This document shows, in pieces, positions 54,943-64,000 of a stretch of DNA of 64,000 nucleotides. The stretch spans positions 3,125,501 through 3,189,500 of the forward strand of contig NZ_CP083757.1 of assembly GCF_020149935.1 (NCBI RefSeq), written 5' to 3'. The first letter of the stretch is position 1; every line of letters begins with the position of its first letter. This DNA comes from Marinilongibacter aquaticus (GTDB lineage Bacteria; Bacteroidota; Bacteroidia; Cytophagales; Spirosomataceae). The translations under genes and the position numbers were made by a program. The notes beneath the pieces were generated by a model. It made no database searches, was not told the origin of the DNA, and saw only the letters and a list, made by a program, of their open reading frames with translations.

Positions 54943-54974
54943 CAAATTTACTTGATAATTCAAAGTTCTACAAA
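54943..54974 (-). promoter_or_regulatory. Putative promoter of nrdB
   Basis: On the minus strand TTTG (54974-54971), a 20-bp spacer and TAAATTTG (54950-54943) match the Bacteroidota consensus exactly. The nrdB start is 44 bp downstream. Confidence 0.65.
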
Positions 54975-55092
54975 TTATCTAATTTTTATTGGCGACGTTT
55001 TTTGGCGAACGCGGTGTGACAATTTTTTTGGCGGGAGTCGTAATAAAGCAGGATGTTTTTATTTTTATGTTGGGAATTAAATCGAAACACAA

Positions 55093-55890
55093 ATGAGAAG
55101 ATCGGGAGGTTTTGGAATACGTTTAATAATCGGCCTTGTAATGGCTGTTATCGCCTTGATCGGGTATTTTGGGAAAACACAGGTAAACCCGATAACGGGA
55201 GAGAAGCAACAGGTGGCCATGAGCCCAGAACAGGAAGTGGCCATGGGTTTGCAGTCGGCTCCGCGAATGGCACAGGAATATGGAGGGCTCTATCCCGATC
55301 ATGAAGTGCAATCGAAAGTGAAAACCGTAGGGCAAGGTTTGGTGAAAAGATTAAACGCACATTTGAGTGCAGAAGGTGTTAATAATCCCTATCAGTTCGA
55401 CTTCCATGTGCTTCGTGATCCACAAACGGTGAATGCCTTTGCCTTACCCGGTGGGCAAGTATTTATTACCATGGGACTTTTGAGCCAATTGCAGAGTGTC
55501 GATCAACTGGCGGGCGTTTTGGGTCATGAAATCGGACATGTGGTGCACAGGCATTCGGCACAGCAAATGGCCAAGGGAGAATTCTTCCAAGGTTTGGCCG
55601 GAGCGGCCACGGCGGCCAGCGGAGATTATAGCACGGCACAGGTGGCCAATTACGTGGCCCAAATTAAAATGATGAAGTACGGAAGGGAAGATGAGCTGCA
55701 GTCGGATGAGTTTGGTGTACAAACTATGATTTCGTCGGGATACAATCCGCAAGCGATGATAGAAGTTATGGAAATATTGGCCAAAGCCAGTGGAGGAGGC
55801 ATGAACCGAGACGAATTTATGAGTTCGCACCCGAATCCTGCCAATCGGATTGAGCACATAAAGGAGGCCATTCGAAAATATTCCAAATAA
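55093..55890 (+). CDS. M48-family metalloprotease, membrane-anchored
   Basis: A 265-residue protein with one N-terminal hydrophobic helix (FGIRLIIGLVMAVIALIGYF) that acts as anchor or uncleaved signal. The zinc motif is LGHEIGHVVHRHSAQQMAKG, with the third ligand Glu in EDELQSDEFGVQTM. HPNPANRIEHIKEAI near the C-terminus is typical of M48/Oma1-like or BepA-like peptidases. It probably degrades misfolded envelope proteins in the periplasm. It is divergent from nrdB and followed by the YceI gene after 72 bp; co-transcription is possible but unproven. Confidence 0.9.
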   Translation: MRRSGGFGIRLIIGLVMAVIALIGYFGKTQVNPITGEKQQVAMSPEQEVAMGLQSAPRMAQEYGGLYPDHEVQSKVKTVGQGLVKRLNAHLSAEGVNNPYQFDFHVLRDPQTVNAFALPGGQVFITMGLLSQLQSVDQLAGVLGHEIGHVVHRHSAQQMAKGEFFQGLAGAATAASGDYSTAQVANYVAQIKMMKYGREDELQSDEFGVQTMISSGYNPQAMIEVMEILAKASGGGMNRDEFMSSHPNPANRIEHIKEAIRKYSK

Positions 55891-55962
55891 ATTTTACGGA
55901 GAGTGAACGAAAAGAATTTGAAGGTAGTTATATATATGTAACAACATTTAATGTGAAAACAT

Positions 55963-56487
55963 ATGAAAAATTGGACGATTGATTCGATGCACTCTGAAGT
56001 ACAGTTTAAAGTGAAACACTTGATGATTTCTACTGTAACAGGGCAGTTTAATGAGTTTAATGCTGAAGTTAAGTCAAATGACGAGACTTTTGATGAAGCT
56101 GATGTGAAATTTTCTGCAAAAATCGACTCCCTGAGTACAGGAAGTACAGATCGCGATGGTCATTTGAAGTCTGAAGATTTCTTTGATGCAGCGAACTTTC
56201 CTGAATTGAAGTTTGAGTCGACGTCATTCAAAAAATTGGACGATGAAAAATACCAATTGTTGGGCAATCTGACGATTAAGGACCAAACAAAAGAAGTGAA
56301 GTTGAATGCTGATTTTGGAGGTACAATGGTTGATTTTTACAACAATGAAAAAGCCGGTTTCGAAATTAGTGGAAGTATCAACAGAAAGGATTTTGGCCTG
56401 ACATGGAATGGCGTGACCGAAGCCGGTGGCGTAGTTGTGAGCGATGAAGTGAAATTGTTCATGAACATTCAGCTTCAAAAGCAATAA
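55963..56487 (+). CDS. YceI family lipid-binding protein, apparently cytoplasmic
   Basis: A 174-residue YceI protein. The lipocalin-like barrel motifs are WTIDSMHSEVQFKVKHLMIS, TGSTDRDGHLKSEDFFDAAN and FPELKFES, ending with ISGSINRKDFGLTWNGVTEA. Family members bind isoprenoid or polyprenyl lipids. No signal peptide is present, since the barrel starts at residue 3, unlike E. coli YceI. Base composition is slightly more AT-rich than its neighbours. It is convergent with the MATE gene and shares a hairpin terminator with it. Confidence 0.88.
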   Translation: MKNWTIDSMHSEVQFKVKHLMISTVTGQFNEFNAEVKSNDETFDEADVKFSAKIDSLSTGSTDRDGHLKSEDFFDAANFPELKFESTSFKKLDDEKYQLLGNLTIKDQTKEVKLNADFGGTMVDFYNNEKAGFEISGSINRKDFGLTWNGVTEAGGVVVSDEVKLFMNIQLQKQ

Positions 56488-56489
56488 TA

Positions 56490-56524
56490 AAGAGGCTGTT
56501 TCGCCAAAAGAGACAGCCCCTTTA
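56490..56524. terminator. Terminator between YceI and MATE genes
   Basis: A 9-position stem (56494-56502 with 56510-56518, one G-T pair), with A-rich and T-rich flanks on opposite sides, lies between the convergent genes. Confidence 0.7.
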
Positions 56525-56539
56525 TTGTTTTAAATCAAA

Positions 56540-57913
56540 TTATGCAATGCCCGAGGTTTCGGGTATGTCGAGTCTATGCGTTTGATTGTAGAATCGTATA
56601 ATCAACAAGAGACCGGCTACGCTCAGTCCTATCAGTAGGGCTATCCAAATGCCGATGGCCGATAAGGTGGTGTGAAAGGCCAAGTAATAGCCCAGGGGTA
56701 AGGCGATTAGCCAATAGGCCATGAAAGTGACGTAGGCCGGTATTTTGACATCTGAAAGCCCGCGGAGGTTGCCCAATGCCACAACCTGAAGACCATCGGA
56801 TAATTGAAAAATGGCCGCGATAATCAGAAGCTTTTGAGCGAGGAATTCGATCTCACTGTCGTCTATATACAGTTGAACCAGCGAATGCCTAAACGTGAAA
56901 ATCAGGCACATGGTTAAGCTCATGAAAACAAAAACGAGGCCAAAGGCCGAGGTGCCCGCTATCTTTACTTGCTTTTGATTGGCTAATCCCAAAGCATCGC
57001 CGACACGTATTCCTCCTGCAAAGGCCAGCCCGCCGGCCATCATGTAGGTCGTGGCCGCAATGTTTATGGCTATTTGGTGGGCGGCCAGTGCATTGGCACT
57101 GATCCAGCCCATCATAACGAGGGCAGAAGAAAAGGCGGCAATTTCAAAAAAGAATTGCAATCCACTGGGAATACTTAGCCGAATGAACTGCTTGGTGTAA
57201 TGGTCGTAAACGCCCTTTAAGTGGGGTTTTATGAAAGCCAATTTGAGATCCTGAGAATATAGAAAATATATTGCCAGGGCGGCCAACATTATTATCCTTA
57301 CACTCAGTGTCGAATAGGCGGCTCCGTTCAAACCCAAGTATTCTATAAAGACGTAATTCAGTAAGAAATTGGCCAATAAGCCCAAGAATGTAATGTACAT
57401 GGCGGGCTGGGGCCTGCTGAAACCGTCAAATGTTTGCCTTAGGCCAATAAAGTAAAACAGGGGAATATTGGAGGCACAGATGATGATGAAGAAGACTTTG
57501 GCTGCGTATTCTACACTTTTTGGTTGCCCCAAGAGGTGAAAATTGAAAAAGAGTATGCAGGCAATGCCCGATATGGCGATGGCATAGCGTGTCGAAATGC
57601 TCATGGTGGCTCTAAAAATCTTGCTCAATTCATGATGTTCTTGAGCCGATCGCTTTTTGGCAATAATTGGGCCAATGACGGGAATTCCCCCCACCGCAAT
57701 GGAAGCGATTACAAAACTCAAGGAAGTGCCCAAGCCCGCTGCGGCCAAGGCTTCTTTGCCCAATAAGCGGCCTATCATTATGGTATCCGTCACACCCATA
57801 AGTACCACGCCCAATTGAGCAAACACAATCGGGAAGGCCAATTTGAGCGTGAGTTTGGCCTCTGGCAAAAGTTGGGCCAGAATTCTTGATGGACTGCGAA
57901 ACGCGGGAGTCAT
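56540..57913 (-). CDS. MATE family multidrug exporter
   Basis: A 457-residue inner membrane protein with about 12 helices. MATE motifs are visible: LKLAFPIVFAQLGVVLMGVT with TDTIMIGRLLGKEALAAAGL, and GGIPVIGPIIAKKRSAQEHH, then in the second half FAGGIRVGDALGLANQKQ and GLSDVKIPAYV. It exports cationic or other compounds with Na+ or H+ coupling; the substrate is unknown. It follows the metallophosphoesterase gene by three bases, so the two are one unit, for no clear reason. Confidence 0.92.
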   Translation of the reverse strand: MTPAFRSPSRILAQLLPEAKLTLKLAFPIVFAQLGVVLMGVTDTIMIGRLLGKEALAAAGLGTSLSFVIASIAVGGIPVIGPIIAKKRSAQEHHELSKIFRATMSISTRYAIAISGIACILFFNFHLLGQPKSVEYAAKVFFIIICASNIPLFYFIGLRQTFDGFSRPQPAMYITFLGLLANFLLNYVFIEYLGLNGAAYSTLSVRIIMLAALAIYFLYSQDLKLAFIKPHLKGVYDHYTKQFIRLSIPSGLQFFFEIAAFSSALVMMGWISANALAAHQIAINIAATTYMMAGGLAFAGGIRVGDALGLANQKQVKIAGTSAFGLVFVFMSLTMCLIFTFRHSLVQLYIDDSEIEFLAQKLLIIAAIFQLSDGLQVVALGNLRGLSDVKIPAYVTFMAYWLIALPLGYYLAFHTTLSAIGIWIALLIGLSVAGLLLIIRFYNQTHRLDIPETSGIA

Positions 57914-57916
57914 GGC

Positions 57917-59176
57917 TTATGCTTTTTGAAGCTCGAAAACTGTGATTTCGGGTAATATTCCCAATCTTCCGGGATACCCCAAATAGCCGTATCCTCGGTT
58001 TACGTAGAGTTGTTGCTCGTTTTCCTTATATAAGCCAGCCCATTCTTTGTATCGCCACTGTACGGGACTCCATTTGAAATTGCCAATTTCTACACCGTAT
58101 TGCATGCCATGCGTATGCCCGGCAAACGAAACATCAATATTTGTTTGGTTCAATACTTGGGCTCGCCAGTGCGAAGGGTCGTGAGAAAGAAGCAGTTTTA
58201 CAGGGAACTCTTCAGAGCCTTGTAGGGCTTGTTTTAAATCGCCGTGTTGCGAAAAACCTTGTCCCCAGTTTTGTATACCCAATACGCCAATTTGTTCGCC
58301 ATCTACGCGAATGGATCTGTTTTCATCCATGAGAATATCCCAGCCCATGAGCTTGTGACCTTGGATAAGGGTGTCTAGGTTTTTGGCTTTGGCTTGGGCT
58401 GAAGCCCACTGCGTATAATCGCCGTAATCGTGGTTGCCTAGTGTAGAATACACGCCCAGTGGGGCTTTTATTCGCTTGAATACATCGAAATAATCTTTAA
58501 GTTCGGTGGCTTCGTTGTTGACCAAGTCGCCCGTGAAAAAAACCATGTCTGGTTTTTCGTTCAAAAGCATATCTACGCCTCCTTCTACGGCGGTTTTGTT
58601 GAAGAAACTTCCACTGTGGATATCCGAAACTTGGATCAATTTGAGGCCATGAAAGGCCGAAGGCAAGTTCTTTAATTTTAAAGGGACGCGACGAATGCGG
58701 TAATCGTGAGCTCCGGAGATGATTCCCCAGGTCATGGCACCTACATGCGTGGCACCTACAGCTAAAGCCGCTTTCGTGATAAAGGCCGATCGGGTTATTT
58801 TGGGTAAGTCGCTCGCAAGGTTGGGCTCCGAAGTTTTTTTGAAAAGGCTGCTTGTTTTTTGTATCGCCATTTCTGACAGACGCAGCACATCACCCAGCAA
58901 TAAAATGGCCGCAGCAAATAGCTTGGATAGACTTACAATGAAGATTCCGCTTCCGACCCATGTTTTGGTTCGCAGGTTGATACGGTCTGGGAAAACAAAA
59001 AATACCGTGATGAGCAAAGCGATGGAAAGCACAGGGATGCTCCAATATACCCAAAACAGGACTCTCTGGTTGTTGGCGGTCCAGTGCTGGGTAATTTGCT
59101 TGACACCGGAGTAAATATAAAAGTCGGCTAATATAAAAAGTGTGAGAAACACACTCAGGAAAATGCTTCTGGACAT
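57917..59176 (-). CDS. Membrane metallophosphoesterase (YkuE/YaeI-like)
   Basis: A 419-residue protein. About three N-terminal membrane helices lie in residues 1-110, another hydrophobic, signal-like part precedes the catalytic domain, which begins near 180. The calcineurin-like motifs are in order: LIQVSDIHSGSF, MVFFTGDLVNNEA, YSTLGNHDYGDY, LLLSHDPSHW and VSFAGHTHGMQYG. These bind two metals. Relatives hydrolyse lipid intermediates such as UDP-diacylglucosamine or other phosphoesters at the membrane. It is first of a two-gene unit with the MATE exporter. Confidence 0.9.
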   Translation of the reverse strand: MSRSIFLSVFLTLFILADFYIYSGVKQITQHWTANNQRVLFWVYWSIPVLSIALLITVFFVFPDRINLRTKTWVGSGIFIVSLSKLFAAAILLLGDVLRLSEMAIQKTSSLFKKTSEPNLASDLPKITRSAFITKAALAVGATHVGAMTWGIISGAHDYRIRRVPLKLKNLPSAFHGLKLIQVSDIHSGSFFNKTAVEGGVDMLLNEKPDMVFFTGDLVNNEATELKDYFDVFKRIKAPLGVYSTLGNHDYGDYTQWASAQAKAKNLDTLIQGHKLMGWDILMDENRSIRVDGEQIGVLGIQNWGQGFSQHGDLKQALQGSEEFPVKLLLSHDPSHWRAQVLNQTNIDVSFAGHTHGMQYGVEIGNFKWSPVQWRYKEWAGLYKENEQQLYVNRGYGYLGYPGRLGILPEITVFELQKA

Positions 59177-59227
59177 ACGGCTTTATTCATTCGAAATAAG
59201 AACTCCGAAAGGCCTGACTTAGTTCAA

Positions 59228-59265
59228 AACAAAAGCGAGAGGCACGCAATGCGTGCCTCTCGCTT
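59228..59265 (-). terminator. Terminator of SusC/SusD operon
   Basis: A near-perfect stem of about 15 bp (59233-59247 with 59251-59265) and a 3-base loop is followed on the minus strand by a T-rich run. It lies 25 bp after the SusD stop codon. Confidence 0.88.
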
Positions 59266-59289
59266 AAAAGTATCAATTACAGTGAATGA

Positions 59290-60729
59290 TTAGTTCACAT
59301 CCCAGAATACGTGAATCTGAGGTGTGTCACCACCCATTGCAGAAATCGCTGCTTTCAAAGACTCGTTGTTCCTTGTTTGCTCGTTTGTAGGATAAGTCAA
59401 ACGACGAGGAATATCATCGTATGTCAAACCTTCAGGTACGTTAAGCATAGGATAGTCGTAAAGTCTCCAAGTTGCCCAACCTTCAAGGCCGTTGTTGTAA
59501 AGAGCAGCCCATTTTTGAGTAGCTACTTTTTGTTTCCAATCGCCTTCGGCTGTTTCGTAAGCTACAGACTCTTGAGCCAAGTAAGCTGCTGCATCATCTG
59601 CAGTGCCACCCCATTCCAAGATTGAAGCTGTTACACCGCTGGCATAGAATTCTTCCACAGTACCACCCACGTTGTACCCGCGAGCCGCTGCTTCTGCTTT
59701 TAGGAATTCTACTTCGGCACATGAAATAACCACACCAGGAGTAGTAGAAGTGTAAAGAGCATCGCCCAATTGGGAGCAAAGAGCAAACGTGTTGTTTGTT
59801 CCATACACACCACCTACATACGTGCCATCACCAAGGTTCTGACGGAAGTAGAAAGGCATTCTTGGGTCATTGTTTTCGCTCATCCAATCTACAATGGTAT
59901 TGGCAGGAACGTAGTCGTTACGACCAGAAAGCACGAGGTCAGAATATACTGGGTTCGTGTAAGGCTGAGTCGAAACGTACTCGATTGATTGGTTTTCATC
60001 TAAAGTTGAGAATACACCAGCTGCTACAGCAGATTCTGCCATAGATTTAGATTTGGCGGCGTCTACATCGGCAATGCGAAGGGCCAAACGCAACTTCAAA
60101 GAGTTTGCAGCTTTCACCCACATGCCTGTGTCACCCTGGTTGATCAAATCTTCATCAGAAGCGAACTCATCGTAAGAAGCATCAAGCTGACCGATTGCAG
60201 CATCCAATCTGTCGATGATGTCCATGTAGATGGTTTTTGCGTCATCGTACTGAGCACTTGGATTTGAGAAATCCAATGCTTGGGTGTAAGGTACATTGCC
60301 GAAAATATCAACCAATGTAGCCCAAGCGTGCACTTCCATTACCTCAATGATAGCCAATTTGTTTTGTTGAACAGGAGCAGTCAAAGAGTTTGTAGGCACA
60401 GCCGCGATAATTTTCTTGGCTTCTTCCAAGTCGATCAATACATCACGATAAATTCTGGCATACCAGTTATCAGGTATCGAACGCGTAGTCATTGCATACT
60501 GCGACTCTTCTGGGTAAGTTGTCTGTGCCCAGTATTGAGAGTACAGTCTGAATACGTTGGTGTTCACACTCGAGTTGTTCAAAATTTCATAGAACTCTTC
60601 TGTGGCACTGTTGAACAAAGACTCACCCGTTACACTCGATGGGTTTTTCTTGTCCGTATTCAGGTCCTCGAAATTGTCGGTACAAGAAAGCAAGGTACCG
60701 ACCATTAATATTGCTAATATTTTTTTCAT
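59290..60729 (-). CDS. SusD/RagB-family surface lipoprotein
   Basis: Start at 60729 (MKKILAILMVGTLLSC, lipobox with Cys16); an in-frame codon four residues earlier is less likely. The 479-residue lipoprotein begins after the Cys with TDNFEDLNTDKKNPSS and has the helical TPR core with YSQYWAQTTYPEESQ and LKLRLALRIADVDAAKSKSM, which fits the SusD-like_2 group. It is the binding partner and lid of the SusC transporter encoded 17 bp upstream. The substrate could be an oligosaccharide or a peptide. No glycosidase gene follows within the window. Confidence 0.92.
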   Translation of the reverse strand: MKKILAILMVGTLLSCTDNFEDLNTDKKNPSSVTGESLFNSATEEFYEILNNSSVNTNVFRLYSQYWAQTTYPEESQYAMTTRSIPDNWYARIYRDVLIDLEEAKKIIAAVPTNSLTAPVQQNKLAIIEVMEVHAWATLVDIFGNVPYTQALDFSNPSAQYDDAKTIYMDIIDRLDAAIGQLDASYDEFASDEDLINQGDTGMWVKAANSLKLRLALRIADVDAAKSKSMAESAVAAGVFSTLDENQSIEYVSTQPYTNPVYSDLVLSGRNDYVPANTIVDWMSENNDPRMPFYFRQNLGDGTYVGGVYGTNNTFALCSQLGDALYTSTTPGVVISCAEVEFLKAEAAARGYNVGGTVEEFYASGVTASILEWGGTADDAAAYLAQESVAYETAEGDWKQKVATQKWAALYNNGLEGWATWRLYDYPMLNVPEGLTYDDIPRRLTYPTNEQTRNNESLKAAISAMGGDTPQIHVFWDVN

Positions 60730-60746
60730 ATTCAGTCTCAAAATTT

Positions 60747-63700
60747 TTAAAAGTCTACTTTAATGTTCACACCAATGCTTCTCACTGTAGGATATGCACC
60801 AGAAAGGTAACCCTGAGAGTTTCCAGCACCCAAACCAGATTCAGGATCTGCAAAAGGCACATGTTTCTTGATGATCCACAAGTTTCTACCTACTACGCCC
60901 ACAGAGATGTTGTTGGCGAAGCTGCTGTACAAGTTCTTAGGCAATTTGTAAGAAAGAGAAGCTTCTCTCAGTTTCACATAAGATGCACTGTAAACTGTCA
61001 AAGCAGATGGGTTTCTTGAAGCGTTACCCCAGTAGAATGCACCACCGTAGTAATCGGCTCTTGCACGTACTGTGTTTTGGCTTCCGTCTTCTTGAACACC
61101 TTCGTTCAATACACCACCACCATCGGCTACGGCGTCACGCACAGGGTTGCCCAAGTCGTTCAATCCGCCTGTGTAATCTGGCAAGCCAGTACCTTGGCCG
61201 TAGTGCATATCCAAAGAGTAAAGTTGACCACCTTGGGAAATATCAACCAAGAAGCCAAGGTTTAGGCCTTTGTAGCTGAATGAGTTGTAGATACCGCCGT
61301 TCCAGTCTGGAGAGGCTACACCCAATACTTGGTCGGCTTGTGCTTTGTAGTATCCGTTGGCATCCACTACTTTGTTGCCGTTGTCGTCGAATACAAAACC
61401 TGCACCTCTGATTGTTCCGTAACGCTCGCCCAATGTGGCGTTCAAAGTAATACCACCTTGGTAAGAGTTCAACACGATGTTTTTCACATCGGCATAAAGC
61501 TCTTTCACTACGTTTCTGTTCATAGTGTAGTTCAAGGTGATATCCCAGCTGAAGTCACCCAATTTAACAGGTGTAGCGTTCAAAGCCACTTCCAAACCTT
61601 TGTTTTCCAAGTCCCCAGCGTTCACATAGCGGTAAGAGTAACCAGTAGTGTACGAAAGTGTTACAGGTAGCAATTGGTTCACTGTGTTCACTTTGTAAAC
61701 CGATGCATCCAAACCTAAGCGGCCACCCAAAGTATTCAACTCGATACCTGCTTCCCAGCTTTTTGTTCTTTCTGGAACAAGGTCGCCGTTTTTCTTCGTA
61801 CCGTTCAGTGAAGTCAAGATGTTTGCACCGAAGTTGTCTCTACGCGTATAAGTATCTTTCACGTTAAGAGCGTTCAAGTCATTACCTACTTCGGCATAAC
61901 CTACACGTACTTTACCGAAACGCAACCAGTTTGCATTCAAAAGGTTTGAGAATACAAAGCTACCAGATGCAGAGTAGTAGTTGTATTGGTTGTTGGCCAA
62001 TGGAAGAGCAGAGCTCACGTCAGTACGGTCAGAGAAGTCCAAGAAATACGTGTCTTTGTAGCCCAAAGAAACTGATCCGTAGTAACCATTCACTTGCTTT
62101 TGCAACAATTCTTCACTTGGAAGAGGTACTTTGTTGGTTGAGTTCGAAATGGCATAAAGGCCTGGTACGGCCAAGCCACCAGAAGTAGACTGCGTAATAC
62201 GCTCACGATCGTTTGTACGGATGTTAATACCCAACAAACCAGTCAAGCTTAGGTCGTCATTGAAACGTTTTTGGAAGTTACCGATCAAATCGTAGTTCAT
62301 CTCCCTGTTGGTGATGTCTGTTCTTTGGTAACCAGATTGCTCGTCGTTGTTTTGCAAACCAAACTCAGCAGCGATCGAACCTACGGCTCTACGCTCTTCT
62401 CTTAGTTCGGTGTAGGTATCCATAGTCACACGGCCCATCAAGCTGAACCAGTCAGTGATTTTGTATGTAAGGGCAGCGTTACCGAAGATACGGCTTCTGT
62501 TATCAGAGTTGTAGTTCTCGTAACGTGTCCAGTAGGGGTTATCCCAGAAAATAGGACCTGTGTTTCCACCAGAAGGGTTCGACATGTTCCATGTTACGTT
62601 GCGGCCAGTCAAGTTGTAGAAATACTCTTGTCTTTTCACGTCAACGTTTGTTTCCCACCACTGACGGAAGTTCGTCATGATGTTGTCGGTATAACCAGTA
62701 GAGAAACGACCTACAGTAGCTTGGTTTACGTAGTTGGCGGCCACAACGGCTGTCAAACGCTTACCAAAGTTGTAAGAAGTGTTCAAGCTAAGGTTATGTC
62801 TCTTCTGCGATGAGTTTGGAAGAATGTCCTTGTCATCGAAGTTGGTGTAGTTCACACGGAACGCACCTTGATCGTTACCGCCATTCAAAGCGATAGAGTT
62901 GTTCCAAATTGTTTGTGTTTGGAAGAATGAATTTGGATCGTTCTGTGCAGCAACCCATGGCATAGGCTGACCGTAGTGCTCAGATTCAGGCACAAACGAC
63001 TCCCACTGATAAACAGGGCTGCCATCGAAAGCACCACCGTAAGAACCATCTTCGTAAGTTGGAGCTACATTGTCTACAACGCCATCACCGTTTACATCTG
63101 CGTTGTCGAATGCACCACCTTCAGCACCATAGTAGAAAGGAGCATATCCTGCACCGTAGTTCTTTTGGTACTGCAAAAATGTGCTTTTCAAAATTTTACC
63201 GGTTGTCAAAGTGCTAGAAAGGCTTACACCGATACCTTTTCTGCTTTTACCTTTTTTGGTAGTCACCATGATAACACCGTTGGCACCACGTGAACCGTAA
63301 AGAGCGGTAGCAGCCGCACCTTTCAACACAGAGATGTTTTCGACATCTTCAGGGTTGATATCGGAAGAGGCGTTACCGTAGTCGTATCCACGACGGCCGT
63401 TCGCTTGGTTCGCAGTGTTTCCTACATAGTTCGAGATAGGCACACCATCTACTACAAACAAAGGCTGGTTGTTACCAGTCAATGAGTTGTTACCACGAAT
63501 TTTAATGTTCGTAGAACCACCCATAGTTGTAGTTTGGCGAATCTGAACACCAGACACTTTACCAGAGAGTGAGTTTACAAAGTTTTGGGATTTAACGGTA
63601 GAAACGGCATCGCCTCCGATTTCCTGAACCGCATAGCCCAAAGATTTTTTCTCTCTAGAAACACCCAATGCAGTAACCACTACCTCGGATAGCTGATTGG

Positions 63701-63989
63701 CATCCGATGTCATTTCTACATTGATCACATTTGCATTCCCTACGGTGATAGATTGGGAATTCATACCCACAAATGAAAAAATAAGGGTAACGCCTTTTTG
63801 CGTGGCAATTTTGTAGCTGCCCTCGGCGTCTGTGGTAGTACCTTGCGTGGTTCCCTGAATTGTAACGGACACGCCCGGAAGACCGATGCCGTCGTCAGCT
63901 GAGGTAACCTTACCAGAAACTTCCATGGATTGGGCATAAGTGAAGATACTTAAGCCAACCAAACACATGGTTAATAAAAATTTCTTCAT
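60747..63989 (-). CDS. SusC/RagA-family TonB-linked outer membrane transporter
   Basis: A 1080-residue outer membrane transporter. The signal peptide (MKKFLLTMCLVGLSIFTYAQ) is followed by a carboxypeptidase-like beta domain (SGKVTSADDGIGLPGVSVTI) and the TonB-linked region EVVVTALGVSREKKSLGYAV, then a plug domain with NSLSGKVSGVQIRQ, FVVDGVPISN and LKGAAATALYGSRGANGVIM. The barrel ends GVNIKVDF. It imports a glycan or peptide in concert with the SusD gene. Codon use is strongly biased to preferred codons, suggesting heavy expression. Only 11 bp of upstream sequence are in the window. Confidence 0.95.
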   Translation of the reverse strand: MKKFLLTMCLVGLSIFTYAQSMEVSGKVTSADDGIGLPGVSVTIQGTTQGTTTDAEGSYKIATQKGVTLIFSFVGMNSQSITVGNANVINVEMTSDANQLSEVVVTALGVSREKKSLGYAVQEIGGDAVSTVKSQNFVNSLSGKVSGVQIRQTTTMGGSTNIKIRGNNSLTGNNQPLFVVDGVPISNYVGNTANQANGRRGYDYGNASSDINPEDVENISVLKGAAATALYGSRGANGVIMVTTKKGKSRKGIGVSLSSTLTTGKILKSTFLQYQKNYGAGYAPFYYGAEGGAFDNADVNGDGVVDNVAPTYEDGSYGGAFDGSPVYQWESFVPESEHYGQPMPWVAAQNDPNSFFQTQTIWNNSIALNGGNDQGAFRVNYTNFDDKDILPNSSQKRHNLSLNTSYNFGKRLTAVVAANYVNQATVGRFSTGYTDNIMTNFRQWWETNVDVKRQEYFYNLTGRNVTWNMSNPSGGNTGPIFWDNPYWTRYENYNSDNRSRIFGNAALTYKITDWFSLMGRVTMDTYTELREERRAVGSIAAEFGLQNNDEQSGYQRTDITNREMNYDLIGNFQKRFNDDLSLTGLLGINIRTNDRERITQSTSGGLAVPGLYAISNSTNKVPLPSEELLQKQVNGYYGSVSLGYKDTYFLDFSDRTDVSSALPLANNQYNYYSASGSFVFSNLLNANWLRFGKVRVGYAEVGNDLNALNVKDTYTRRDNFGANILTSLNGTKKNGDLVPERTKSWEAGIELNTLGGRLGLDASVYKVNTVNQLLPVTLSYTTGYSYRYVNAGDLENKGLEVALNATPVKLGDFSWDITLNYTMNRNVVKELYADVKNIVLNSYQGGITLNATLGERYGTIRGAGFVFDDNGNKVVDANGYYKAQADQVLGVASPDWNGGIYNSFSYKGLNLGFLVDISQGGQLYSLDMHYGQGTGLPDYTGGLNDLGNPVRDAVADGGGVLNEGVQEDGSQNTVRARADYYGGAFYWGNASRNPSALTVYSASYVKLREASLSYKLPKNLYSSFANNISVGVVGRNLWIIKKHVPFADPESGLGAGNSQGYLSGAYPTVRSIGVNIKVDF

Positions 63990-64000
63990 ACAGTTTTTTT

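Overview
The window reads as chromosome of a Bacteroidota bacterium, most likely a Cytophagales member. Evidence: a SusC/SusD pair, TANNTTTG-type promoter boxes with few Shine-Dalgarno sites, a PorT-like type IX secretion protein, a Bacteroidota-type DUF2795 mini-protein, short 2-isopropylmalate synthase without a regulatory domain, many lipoproteins and menaquinone-linked enzymes. Base composition is moderate and even. I saw no tRNA, rRNA, CRISPR array, insertion sequence, integrase or phage gene.

Layout. 1-11.6 kb: a minus-strand group (GMC oxidoreductase, GH29 glycosidase, M81 lipoprotein peptidase, the last cut by the window edge) faces a divergent FAD-dependent lipoprotein oxidoreductase. 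Then come pyruvate kinase, leuA, an O-methyltransferase, an MDR reductase and a second, divergent GH29-like enzyme. 11.6-15.3 kb: DUF2795 protein, cutC, then a minus-strand pyrD-ubiE-porT unit. 15.2-22.2 kb: a TetR-controlled tripartite RND efflux operon (tetR-tolC-MFP-RND) with a candidate operator. 22.2-28.7 kb: three secreted or lipoproteins of little-known function, glycerol kinase, a small DUF2442-like gene, a PA0069-type radical SAM protein and a DEDDh exonuclease. 28.8-34.0 kb: nuoK-L-M-N, the membrane arm end of complex I without the other nuo genes. 34.2-37.6 kb: an Ala/Glu-rich mini-lipoprotein, an M16-like protein lacking its zinc motif, an AlbA_2 protein and an SMP-30 lactonase.

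37.7-50.9 kb holds housekeeping and envelope genes: ppiD-like chaperone, siroheme-type dehydrogenase, acpP-fabF-rnc, kdsA, a frameshifted gene remnant, a TonB receptor, ftsK, lolA-like and thiamine pyrophosphokinase. 50.9-54.9 kb: a 409-bp gap with several DnaA-box matches leads into nrdA, which converges on nrdB. 55-64 kb: M48 peptidase, YceI, MATE exporter, a membrane metallophosphoesterase and a SusC/SusD pair.

Most of the window is ordinary core genome. No clear new multi-gene system is visible. The points most worth checking are the DnaA-box cluster before nrdA, the frameshifted gene at 43.9-44.4 kb, the mini-lipoprotein at 34.2 kb, the GH29-like enzyme with an altered sugar pocket, and the GMC/GH29/M81 gene group.
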